A stretch of 64,000 nucleotides of DNA from Mastigamoeba balamuthi (Eukaryota; Evosea; Mastigamoebida; Mastigamoebidae): contig CACRSC010000084.1 in NCBI GenBank assembly GCA_902651635.1, positions 1,669,391-1,733,390 of the forward strand, given 5' to 3'. Below are positions 30,517 through 42,500 of the stretch, piece by piece. The position numbers and the translations under genes are program-made. The notes under the pieces are model-generated. The model saw only the letters and a list, made by a program, of their open reading frames with translations, did no database searches and had not been told where the DNA came from. The first letter of the stretch is position 1, and each line of letters begins with the position of its first letter.

Positions 30517-33500
30517 TCACTGGCCAGGCCCCCACTTCCTCGTCTGCGCCGCCGTGATGGCCGCGACCGTCGAGTGCCACTTCTTGACCGCACTCGCGCT
30601 CTGCTGCTGCGCTGCCGGGGCCACGCTCTGCTGCTGCTGCTGCACTCTGGTCCTCTTGAGCCCCTTGGGGGCCACGTAGGCCCGTGCTGCTCCCGGGTCG
30701 AACGCCGCGACAGTGTTGGCCTCTGCTGCGCTCTGAGCCTCCTCCGCGCCGCTGGGGCTCTCCTCGCCCGCTGCTCCCGCTGCAGCTGCCGGCACGGCGC
30801 TCGGCGCGCTGCCGTTGGCGGCCATCTGCGCCTGCTCTGCCAGCAGCTGGCCCCACTGCCCCGCGGTCTGCTCCGCGTGCTGCCTGCGCCGCGTCACGCG
30901 ATCCACGCTGGCCGCCTCGCCGCCGAGGGCCCCCTGGCCGCGCGGCTGCTCGCGCTGGCGCCTCCTCTCCTCCTCCGCCGCAGCCTCTGCAGCCTCCGCC
31001 GCCTCCGCCTGCGGCTGCCCGTCTGCGCTCTCCGCGTCGTCGGCGAGCGTCACGGGCGCCGGCTCTGCCGGCTGCGGCTGTCCCTCGCGGACCTTGTCGC
31101 GCAGCGCCGCCCACCGGCTCCTGCGCGGGGGGCCCGCTGCCGCGACGGGCTGCGGCTCCGGCGCTGCTGCCTCTGCCTCGCGCTGCTGCTGCTGCTGCTG
31201 GAAGGCCTTGTGGATGTTGAAGGTGCTGCGGCGCTCGGCCAGCTGCTGCACGAGGAGCCCCGCGGCCATCGAGGGGAACCTGCCGCTGATGGCCACCGGG
31301 GCCTCCTCGGGCGACTCGCTCCGCGCCGGCGCTTCGCCCGCCAGCGGGGGCCTCTGCACGCCCCTGTCGTCGAGCTCGTCGAGGGCCATCGCGTCCGTGA
31401 GCTTCGCCGCCGCCGTGTGCCTCGACCGCGACCTCGTCGCCTGCGTCAGCGCCTGCGCCTCCTCGTGTGCCTGCGCCGGCGCCGGCGCCTCGAGGACCGC
31501 CATCGACGGCCGCGGCCTGCGCCTTGCCGGCACCGCCGCCGCTGCCTCCGCCGCCGCGGGGCCGGCGCTCTCGGGGCTCGCGGGGACAGCGGCCGGCTGC
31601 GAGCGGCCGTTGCTGAGCGGGACGGGCAGAGCGAACAGCGAGGGCGACGCGTCCGCGGTCCCGCTGCCGAGCGCGTGCGGGGCCTCCACGGCGGGCTGGG
31701 CAGCGCTGCCGCGCGGGACGGGCGCCTCTGCCGCGCCGTCTGGCGCTGCTGCGGAGTCCCCGGCTGCGCCTGCGGGCACCCCGAAGAGCTCGTCGAGGGC
31801 CCGGGGGCTCCCGGACGCGCGGCGAGGCCCGCGGCGCGCGCGCCTCGCGGCCGAGGGGCTCGCCAACTGCGAGCCGCCGTCGCTGAGCTCCTCTTCCCGC
31901 GCGACCGCCTCGGGGGCCTCGGGGGCGAGGCCGGCGGTCGTGGGCTCCTTGAGGGGCACCTGCACGCCGAGCCTGGCCATCGTGCTCCGCTTGGGCCTGC
32001 CGCGGATCGCAGCCCCCTCCTCACTGACGGCGGGCGACAGCTGCGGCGCTGGTTGGCTCTCGTCCGGTGCCGCTGGCCCTGCGCCCTCTGGTGCGCCGGG
32101 CGCATCCTCTGCCGCCCTGCGCCGTGCAGCCGCGGCGACCCGGGCCGACAGGGCCACCGCGGCCTCGTCGACGCGGGCCCCGCAGACCTCCAGGGCGCCC
32201 AGCGCTACTGCGGGCGCCGCGCCAACGCCTGCGCGGTGCCTCGTGCGGCCGTTGCCCAGGGGCTCGCGCTCGCGGCCCTGGCCGTCCTGCGGCTCCTCCT
32301 CCGCGAGCTCTGGAGCGCCGGGGCGGGGCAGCAGCGCGGGGCCCTCGACAGCAAACGACACGCCGGGCCTGCGCTGCGGCGCGGCGCTCTGTCCTGCCTT
32401 GGCGAGCGCTGCTGTGCGGCCGCGGGGCACCGCCCGCAGAGGCTGCGGCTCGAGGTCGCCCGTGGACGCCCGAGAGGCGCCGTGGGCGGAAGCGGCATCC
32501 GGGAGGGCTTGCGGTAGCGGCAGCGGCAGCGGCTCGTCCTGCGGCTGCGCAGACGCACCAAGCGTTGTCCTCTGGTCCGCGACGCCCGGGAGGTCCGCCC
32601 GGCTGGCGGGGGGTCTCCCTGGGTGCCTCTGGCGCTCCGCGTGCTCGATGCCGCCATCGGCCTCACCCACGCCCTGCGCGAGCGCTGCCGAGGTCTCGGG
32701 CTGATCGGGGACCGGGTGGCCTCCGAGACGCGGCTCCCCGGCCTCGCAAAGCGGCCGCTCGGACCGTCCCTCCCTCGAGATGCCCGTCCCAGTGTCCCCC
32801 GGTGCCCGCAGCACGCGCCGCGCGGGCTCTGCGCTGTCCACTGCGTCCCCGCTCTCCCGTAGCGCGTCGCCCGCCTCGCGCGACCGCGTCAGCGCTGCGT
32901 ACCCGCTGCGAGGCGCCGCCGTGTCGTCCGGCCCAGCGGCGGCCTCGGCAGCAGCGCCGGCAGCTCCAGCGAGGCTGCCGAGCTCCCCGGAGCCACGCGC
33001 GCCGCGCCTCCGCTGCGGCCCGTGCCGCGCGCGAGGCTGCGCGGGGCCGGCCTCGTCCTCGGCCCGCTGGCCCCCCTGCTCGCACTCGCTCTCGGGGCCA
33101 GGCGGGGCCGAGGCTCGGGCGAGCGCTGGCTGCGCCGGAGAGGCCCCGCGGGCTGCGCGCTGCGCCGAGTCGACGGCGCCCTGTGCGCCCTCGCAGACCA
33201 CCCGCGTCTCAGCTCCACAGGGCGCCGCCTCCTCGGGCTCCGGCGTCCTCTCGGCAGCCCTGCCCGGCAGCGGCGATGCCACGCGACCCGCTGCAGCCGC
33301 AGCCGCCGTCTCCGTGTCCCTACTCGCGTCTGTCGAGGAGCTGCTGAGAGGCGCCCGCGCACCGGCGGCCTCGAGCGGGCCGCGCTCTCTGCCGGCGGCC
33401 CGGGGCCCGTGCCTCGCGCGGCTGCCCAGGCCCTCGGCGCTGTCCTCCTCCGAGTCTGCGGGCTCGAGGACGGCCTCGCTGCAGGCGAGCGGCACCCGGG

Positions 33501-36500
33501 CGATCCCGAGCCCCTCGTCCACGCCCCCGGGCCCCGCGGAGCTCTGCTCACAGCCCTCGCCCTGCCCGCCGCGCCGCACCAGCTCTGCAGCAGCGGCCGG
33601 GGCCTCGGCCTCATCGCCAGCCGCCCCGGTGCCGCGCACGCCGACGTCCGCGGTCGACGCGAGCGCGGGGCCCGCGGTGCTGCTGCTGGCCTTCGGTGCC
33701 GCCCCCTCCCGTGGCGCGCCGCCCCGGCCCTCCAGGCCGCCGAGAGGCGACTGCGGGCCCCTGCGGGCCTTGGGCTCGCGCCTGCTGCGGCGGCCCTCGT
33801 CCGCGGCGCCGTCTCCCTGGCCCTCTGGGCCCTCGGGGAGCTCGGCTGCTGCGCTGCACTCCGCCGGCCCCAACGCCTGCGCCTCCTGGGGCCTCTGGGG
33901 CTCCGCCCTCGCGGCGTCGAGGGCAGCAGCAGGCACGCCGCTCTCCGGGCGTTCTGCGCGCTCCGCCGCCTGCTCTGCCTCTGCGTCCTCGTGCGCGCCG
34001 CCTCGCACCAGCGCTGGCGGTCGGGCCGGGCGCATCCGTACGCGGTCGTCGCCCTCTGCGCTCTCTGCACCCTGCGCGCCCGTGCCGCTGCGCTCGCCAA
34101 CGGCGCCGAGGGGCTCGTGGCCCGCCACTCTGGCCCTGGGGCCGCGCCGGGCTCGCGACCCTGGCGCAGAGGTCTCGCTCTCGATCTCGGGCTCTGCGCC
34201 GAGGGCTGAGGCTCCGCCGGCGTCCTCCTGGGCGCTGCCGTCCTCGGGGCGCAGGGCGCTGCGCGGAGGCTGTGCTGCGGGCTCTGCCGCGAGGGACCTC
34301 TCGTGGCCCGCCGTGCAGATCTCGCGGCCCTCGGCGCTGCGGTCCACGAGCATCTCGGGGCCCGCCTGCCCTGCCTCGGCCTCCACCTCCCCGGCGGGCC
34401 TGGGGGCTGCCGCCGCCGCTGCCCCGGCCTCGGCTTCGGCCAGCTCGCTGCGGGGCCTCGCTGGGTGGCTGAGCCCCTCCGCCGGGGCCTTGCGCTGCTT
34501 CGGCCTGCGCCTCTTGCCCCTCCCCGCGGCCCTTGCGGCGGGCGCTGCAGCACTGCCCTGCGCCTCGCCTGCGTCGGGCGCCGCGGCCGTGTGTGCGCCA
34601 GCTGCGGCCGCGGCTGCGGCAGGGGCGGCGGGCGCCCTGTGCGCGGCGATCTTCTGCGGCTCCTCGTGCTCGGCGCAGAGCTCCTCGGCGTCGGGGATCT
34701 CGATCTCGGGCTCGCCCTCGGCGGCAGCTGCGGCCTCTGGGCACGCGGGGGCGCCCGCGCCCTCGGCTGGGGCCTGGCCGCCGCGCGCTGCCAGGGAGTC
34801 CAGCTCGGAGCCACGGGGCCCGCCGCGGGGCTTGTGGCGCCTGTTGCCCCCGCTCCGGGGCCTGGCCGCCCGGATGACGTCCGCCACGGCCGGCTCCGAG
34901 CCCTCTCCTGCGCCGGGCGACGGCTCGGCGGTCCCGGAGGCCTCCTCGCTTTCGAACTGCTGCAGGACGCTGCTCTTGGCCTTGTCGGGGTCCGCGTGCA
35001 TGTGCGCCAGCAGCCCCAGGGCCACGTTGGCGAACCCTGCCTGCTGCTCCTCGACGGCGACGGCGTCGCCGATGTCTCCGTCGCCGTCGCCGTCGCCGTC
35101 GTCCTCGTCGTCCTCCTCGGCAGCCGCGGCCTTGGCCTCGGCCTCGCGGGCGAGGCGGGTCTTGCGGTACTTGCGGTAGACCTGGTACGCCACGAACAGG
35201 GCGATGGCGAGCATGATGCCGACAAAGACGAGGCTGACGCCCGCCGTGTTGGCCTTGCTGGCCACGGCCTTGCCCGTCGTGGCCGCGGCGAGCTGCCCTG
35301 CGAAGGCGTTGGCCGCGGGGACGCCGTCGCACGTGTACGTGCCGTCGGGCGTCAGCACGTCGGCGACGCCGCAGCCGCACCTGCCCGGCCGCACCTTGTT
35401 GGGGTCCAGCGGGCAGCCGTCGACGCAGTCGGGCACGCCGTCGCCGTCGGTGTCGGCGTCGGTGTGCTTGGTGGGGTCCAGCGGGCAGCTGTCGTTGCAG
35501 TCGGCCCACGTGTCGTTGTCCGAGTCCACGTCGGAGCAGCAGCAGCCGCACTGCCCGGGCGCCGTCTTGCCGGCGTTGAGCGGGCACCCGTCGGCGCAGT
35601 CCGCGACGCCGTCGCCGTCCGTGTCCGTATCGGGAGCGCCGCAGCCGCACTGCCCCGGGACCGTCTTGCGGGGGTCTGTAGGGCAGCCGTCGACGCAGTC
35701 CGGGGTCCCATCGCCGTCGCTGTCCTTCTCGGTCGCGGTGCAGCCGCACCTGCCGGGCGTGGCCTTGCCGGGGTTGTGCGGGCAACCGTCCTTGCAGTCG
35801 GGCACGCCGTCGCCGTCGCTGTCAACGTCGCTGGCGTTGCAGCCGCAGGCGCCGGGCTGCGTCTTGTTGGGATTCCGCGGGCAGCCGTCGATGCAGTCGG
35901 GAACGCCGTCTCCGTCGCTGTCCTTCTCGGTCGCGTTGCAGCCGCAGCAGCCGGGCTTGGTCTTGAGGGGGTTCAGGGGGCAGCCGTCGACGCAGTCGGG
36001 AGTCTTGTCTCCATCGCTGTCGACGAGGTCGCTCGCGTTGCAACCGCAGATGCCCGGCGCCGTCTTGCTGGGGTTGTGCGGGCAGCCGTCATGGCAGTCG
36101 GGCACGCCGTCACCGTCGGTGTCGACGTCGCTGGCGTTGCAGCCGCACAGGCCCGGCCCGGCCCACTTAAGCGCGTTGTAGGGGCACGCGTCGACGCAGT
36201 CGGGGTGGCCGTCGCCGTCGCTGTCGGTGTCGGGCACGTCGCAGCCGCAGACGCCCGGCTCCGTCTTGTTGGTCCTGCCGCGCGTCCTATTGTGGCAGGG
36301 CACCACGCACCAGTTGTGCGGGTCGAGCGGGCACGGGTCCGCGCAGTCGAGCAGCCCGTCGCCGTCGCTGTCGACGTCCGGCGCGCTGCAGTTGCACACG
36401 CCGGGCGCCGTCTTGAATGGCGAGAGCGGGCACTGGTCCCTGCAGTCGGGCGTCTGGTCGCCGTCGCTGTCGACGTCGGAGACGTTGCAGCCGCACACGC

Positions 36501-39500
36501 CCGGCGACACCTTCTGCGGGTTGTCCGGGCAGCCGTCCTGGCAGTCGGGAACAGAGTCGCGGTCCTCGTCCGTGTCGGCAACGCCGCAGCCGCACTTGCC
36601 CGGCGCCGACTTGAGCGGGTCTCGCGGGCAGCCGTCTGTGCAGTCGGGCATCCTGTCGCCGTCGCTGTCGGTGTCGGGGGCGCTGCACCCGCAGATGCCG
36701 GGCGTCCGCTTGAGGGTCGCGTTGGGGCAGAGGTAGCCCGTGGCGTTGTCCCAGCAGCCAGAGGGCAGGGCGCTGTGCTTGCGCGCGTTGAACGGGCAGC
36801 CGTCGGCGCAGTCGGGGTAGCCGTCGCCGTCCGTGTCGGTCTCGGGCTCGCCGCAGCCGCAGGACCCGGGGGACCTCCACTTGCGCGGGTCAAAGGGGCA
36901 CGCGTCGTCGCAGTCGTCGTGCGTGTCGTTGTCGCTGTCCTCTGCGCACGTGCAGTTGGCCGCGCAGCCGCAGGGCCCCGGCGCGAACTTGCCCGCGTTG
37001 AACGGGCAGAGGTCCGAGCAGTCGGGCGCGCCGTCGCCGTCGACGTCTGTGTCGAGGGCGGGGCACCCGCAGAGCCCGGGGACCACCTTGGCGGGGCTGG
37101 CCGGGCACCTGTCGTCGCAGTCGGGCACGTTGTCGCCGTCCGTGTCCGTCTCGGCGACGCCGCAGCCGCAGATGCCCGGGGCGATCTTGCTCCGGTCCGC
37201 CGGGCATTGGTCCATGCAGTCGGGCGTCCCGTCGCCGTCGGCGTCCCTGTCGCTGGCGCCGCAGCCGCAGGCGCCGGGCGACGCCTTGGCGGGGTCCCTT
37301 GGGCACCCGTCGACGCAGTCGGGGACCTTGTCGCCGTCGCTGTCCGTGTCGGCGACGCCGCAGCCGCATACCCCAGGGGCGGTCTTGTTCCTGTCGAGGG
37401 GGCAGCCGTCGAGGCAGTCCAGCACGCCGTCGCTGTCGCTGTCGACGTCGGGCTTGCTGCACCCGCACACCCCCGAGCTGTTGGTCTTGCCCGGGTTCAG
37501 CGGGCAGACGTCGACGCAGTCCAGTGCGCCGTCGGCGTCGCTGTCCCTGTCGGCGTGGAAGCAGCCGCAGCGGCCCGGCGCGGTCTTGGCGGGGTCTGTC
37601 GGGCAGCCGTCGGCGCAGTCGGGCGTCCTGTCGCCGTCGCTGTCGACAGCCGGGACGACGCAGCCGCACGCAGAGGGCGCCGTGAGGTTGGGGTTCAGAG
37701 GGCAGCCGTCCTTGCAGTCGTCGACCCCGTCGCCGTCGCTGTCGACGTCGGGCAGCAGGCAGCCGCACACCCCCGGCGCCGTCTTGCTCGGGTTGAGGGC
37801 GCAGCCGTCTGCGCAGTCGGGGACCCCGTCGTTGTCGCTGTCTGTCTCGGCTCTGCCGCACCCGCACACGCCGGGGGCTGTCTTGGCCGGGTCCTGCGGG
37901 CAGCCGTCGGCGCAGTCGGGCGTCCCGTCGCCGTCGCTGTCGGCGTCGCTGCAGTTGCAGCCGCAGACGCCGCTGGAGTTCCACTTGAGCGGGTTCAGGG
38001 GGCACGCGTCGGCGCAGTCCGCGTGCAGGTCCCCGTCCGTGTCGGTGTCGGCCCTGCCGCAGCCGCACTGGCCCCTCAGCGTCTTGCTGGGGTCCTCCGG
38101 GCACTGGTCGCGGCAGTCGGGCGTCTTATCGCCGTCGGTGTCGGTGTCCCGCACTCCGCAGCCGCAGAGCCCCGGCCCGGTCTTGTTCGCGTCGTGCGGG
38201 CACCCGTCGTGGCAGTCGGCCACGCCGTCGCCGTCCGAGTCCCTGTCGCTGGCGCCGCAGCCACAGATACCGGGCGCGGTCTTGTTGGGGTCCGCGGGGC
38301 AGCTGTCGTGGCAGTCGGGCACGCCGTCGCCGTCAGAGTCCTTGTCCAGGACGCCGCAGCCGCACGGCCCCGCCGACAGCCACTTGAACCTGTCGCGCGG
38401 GCACGCGTCGGCGCAGTCGCAGTGGCCGTCGCCGTCGCTGTCGCCGTCTGTTCTGTTGCAGCCGCACTGGCCCGGGAGCGCTTTGCGCGGGTCCAGGGGG
38501 CAGAGGTCCCTGCAGTCGGGCGTCCCGTCGGCGTCACTGTCCGTGTCCGCCACCCCGCAGCCGCACGTGCCCGGCGCGGTCTTGTGAGGGTCGTGAGGGC
38601 AGCCGTCCTTGCAGTCGGGCGTCCCGTCGCCGTCCGTGTCCCTGTCGTCGATGCCGCAGCCGCAAGCCCCGGGGGCGACCTTGAAACGGTCCGTCGGGCA
38701 GCTGTCGTTGCAGTCGGGGACGCCGTCCGAGTCAGCATCGGTGTCGCTGAGGCCGCAGCCGCACGCGCCCGGGAGGATCTTGTGCGGGTCGTGCGGGCAG
38801 CCGTCGTGGCAGTCGGGCACAGTGTCCTGGTCCGCGTCGACGTCGCTGGCGCCGCAGCCGCACAGCCCGGGGCCCACCCACTTGCGCGGGTCGGCCGAGC
38901 AGTTGTCGACGCAGTCGCTGTAGCCGTCGCGGTCCCCGTCGACGTCCGGGACACCGCAGCCGCAGACGCCCGCGCTCGCCCACTTGGCGGCGTCGCGCGG
39001 GCACGCGTCGACGCAGTCCTTGGCGCCGTCGCCGTCAGTATCGTTCTCGCTGGCCCCGCAGCCGCAGGCCAGCGGCGACGTCTTGCGGGGGTCGAGCGGG
39101 CAGCGGTCTCTGCAGTCGGGCACGCCGTCGCCGTCGGTGTCGTTGTCAGCCAGCCCGCAGCCGCACAGCCCGGGCGACGTCTTGCGCGGGTCGTGCGAGC
39201 AGTTGTCCCTGCAGTCCGGCACGCCGTCGAGGTCCGAGTCGGCGTCGGACACGTTGCACCCGCAGACGGCCCGCGACAGCCACTTGCTGCTGTCGTGCGG
39301 GCAGGCGTCCCGGCAGTCGGCCACCGCGTCGGCGTCGCTGAAGACGTCGGGGGCGCTGCAGCCGCACTGCCCAGTGGCGTTCTTGGCGGGGCTCAGGGGG
39401 CACTGGTCCTTGCAGTCGGGCGTCCCGTCCTTGTCCGTGTCCGCATCGCTCACCGAGCAGCCGCACTTGCCGGGCCCCGCCTTGAGCGGGTCCGTCGGGC

Positions 39501-42500
39501 AGCCGTCGCGGCAGTCGGGGACTCCGTCGTGGTCCGAGTCCGTGTCGGGGATCGAGCAGCCGCACTGGCCCGGGGCGGCCTTGCGCGGGTCCCGCGGGCA
39601 CCCGTCGACGCAGTCCATCACCGAGTCGCCGTCGGTGTCGTTGTCGGGCAGTGCGCACCCGCAGACGCCCACGAGGGTCTGCTTCAGCCTGTTACGGGGA
39701 CAGCAGTCGGTGCAGTCGGGCACGCCGTCACCGTCAGAGTCCGCGTCGGTCACGCCGCACCCGCAGGCCCCCGGTGAGACCTTGCGGCTGTCGTGCGGGC
39801 AGAGGTCGCGGCAGTCGGGAACAGAGTCGTTATCCGAGTCAGCGTCGGCCACGCCGCAGCCGCAGAGCCCCGGGACGACCTTGGCGCGGTCCCTGGGGCA
39901 GCTGTCGTTGCAGTCGAGGGCGCCGTCGCCGTCGCTGTCGACGTCGGGGCGGCCGCAGCCGCAGACGCCGGGGGCAGTCTTGTTCTGGTCGAGCCTGCAC
40001 GCGTCGTGGCAGTCGGGCACGAGGTCACCGTCCGTGTCCGCGTCGGAGGCGCCGCAGCCGCAGGCCCCCGGGGCGACCTTGCGGGGGTCCGCCGGGCACA
40101 GGTCCCGGCAGTCGTCGACGCCGTCGCCGTCGCTGTCCTTGTCGGCGGCCCCGCAGCCGCACTGGCCCGCCACTGTCTTGTTGGCGTCGTGAGGGCACTG
40201 GTCTGCGCAGTCGGGCGTGCGGTCCCCGTCCGAGTCCACGTCGCCGACGCCGCAGCCGCAGAGGCCCGGGGAACCCTTGTGCGGGTCCTCGGGGCAGCCG
40301 TCGACGCAGTCGGCCATGCCGTCGCCGTCGCGGTCGCTGTCTGCCCGCGAGCAGCCGCAGGTAAGAGGCAGCGCCTTGAGGGGGTTCGCCGGGCACTCGT
40401 CGATGCAGTCGGGGACCCCGTCGCTGTCGTTGTCGGTCTCGCCCGCGCCGCAGCTGCAGCGCCCCGGGAGGACCTTGGCGGGGTCTCGGGGACACTGGTC
40501 GGCGCAGTCGGGCGTCCCGTCGCCGTCGGCATCTGCGTCGGGGACGCTGCAGCCGCACCTGCCAGGCGACGCGCTCTTGTTCCTGTCCCTCGGGCAGGCG
40601 TCTGCGCAGTCGGGCGTCCCGTCGCCGTCGCTGTCGGTGTCGGCGACGTTGCACCCGCACACGCCGGCTGAGACGCTCTTGCGCTGGTCCATCGGGCAGA
40701 CGTCGGCGCAGTCGGGCGTCCTGTCGCCGTCGCTGTCGACGTCGGAGACGCCGCAGCCGCAGGCGCCCGCGGCCGTCTTGAGCGGGTCCAGCGGGCAGCC
40801 GTCGTTGCAGTCGGGGACGCCGTCGTAGTCGCTGTCGGTGTCGAGCGCCCGGCAGCCGCACGCCAGAGGCGCGAGCTTGGCAGCGTTGCCGGGGCACCTG
40901 TCGAGGCAGTCGGGCACGCCGTCGCCGTCACTGTCGACGTCGCTGGCGTTGCAGCCGCACCTGCCCGGCGACATCTTCGTCGCCGAGCCCGGGCAGCTGC
41001 CGCGCGTGCAGTCGTAGACGCCGCCCGTCTGCGCGTCCGCCTTGGCGCAGCCGCAGACGCCGGGCGACGTCTTGTCCGGGTTGCGCGGGCAGCCGTCACG
41101 GCAGTCGGGCACGCCGTCGCCGTCACTGTCGGCATCGCTGGCGCCGCAGCCACACGCGCCCCAAGAGGCGGACTTGTGCGGGTCGCTGGGGCACGCGTCG
41201 TTGCAGTCGGCCACTCGGTCGCCGTCGCTGTCGTTCTCCCCGACGCCGCAGCCGCACTGCAGCGCACGAGTCTTGCGGGGGTCGCTGGGGCACACGTCCT
41301 GGCAGTCGTCGACGCCGTCGCCGTCGCCGTCCCTGTCCGAGACGCCGCAGCCGCAGACGCCCGGCGACTTCTTGCTGCTGTCGCCGGGGCACCTGTCGAC
41401 ACAGTCCGCAGCGCCGTCGCCGTCGGTGTCGGTGTCGGGGGCGCCGCAGCCGCACTGCCCCGGGGAGGTCTTGGCCGGGTCGAGGGGGCACGCGTCTGCG
41501 CAGTCGGGCGCCTCGTCGCCGTCGCTGTCGTTCTCGGCGTACCCGCAGCCGCAGACGCCCGGGCTGTCCCACTTGCGCGGGTCCTGCGGGCAGCGGTCTG
41601 CGCAGCTGGCACGGCCGTCCGAGTCGTAGTCCTCGTCCGTCGCGTTGCAGCCGCACTGCCCGGGCACCGCCTTGGCTGCCGACGAGGGGCATGCGTCCCT
41701 GCAGTCGGGGATGCCGTCGCCGTCGCCGTCGGTGTCTGGGGCGCCGCAGCCGCAGGCGCCTGGGGCCGTCTTGGCCCTGTCGTGCGGGCACCCGTCGCGG
41801 CAGTCGGGCGTCCCGTCGCCGTCGCTGTCGTTGTCGCTGTGTCCGCAGCCGCAGAAGCCCGCAGCTCTCTTGTGGGGGTCCGCTGGGCAGCGGTCGCGGC
41901 AGTCGGGCGTCCCGTCGCCGTCGGTGTCCGCGTCAGCGACGCCGCAGCCGCAGATGCCGGGCACGCGCTTGTCGGCGTCCCGCGGGCACGCGTCGACACA
42001 GTCCGCCCAGCCGTCGCCGTCCGAGTCTCTGTCGCTGGCACCGCAGCCGCAGATGCCAGAGGCGGTCTTGTTGGGGTCCGCCGGGCAGCCGTCTGCGCAG
42101 TCGGGCACGCCGTCGCCGTCGCCGTCGGTGTCGGCGACCCCACAGCCGCAGACGCCGGCGCTGAGCCACTTGCGCGGGTCCAGCGGGCAGCTGTCGTTGC
42201 AGTCGAGACAGCCGTCGCCGTCGCTGTCGGCGTCGGGCGCCTGGCACCCGCAGCGGCCTGCGGACGTCTTGTTCCTGTTGCGCGGGCAGCCGTCGACGCA
42301 GTCGGGCGCGCCGTCGCCGTCGGTGTCGTAGTCGCTGGCGTTGCAGCCGCAGGCCCCGGGCTCGAGCTTGCGCGGGTCCAGCGGGCAGCCGTCGTAGCAG
42401 CGGTCCGGCGTGCCGTCGGAGTCGCTGTCGGCATCGGAGACGTTGCAGCCGCAGACGCCCGGCACGACCTTGAGCGGGTCCAGCGGGCATCTGTCGAGGC

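Noticed and set aside
33611-35785. Alternative minus-strand frames of 724 and 778 codons across the membrane helix and tail of the giant protein
   Set aside because: They are out of frame with the repeats and helix and consist of Arg/Gly/Ala/Pro only. They do show that openness alone is weak evidence for the tail at this GC content.
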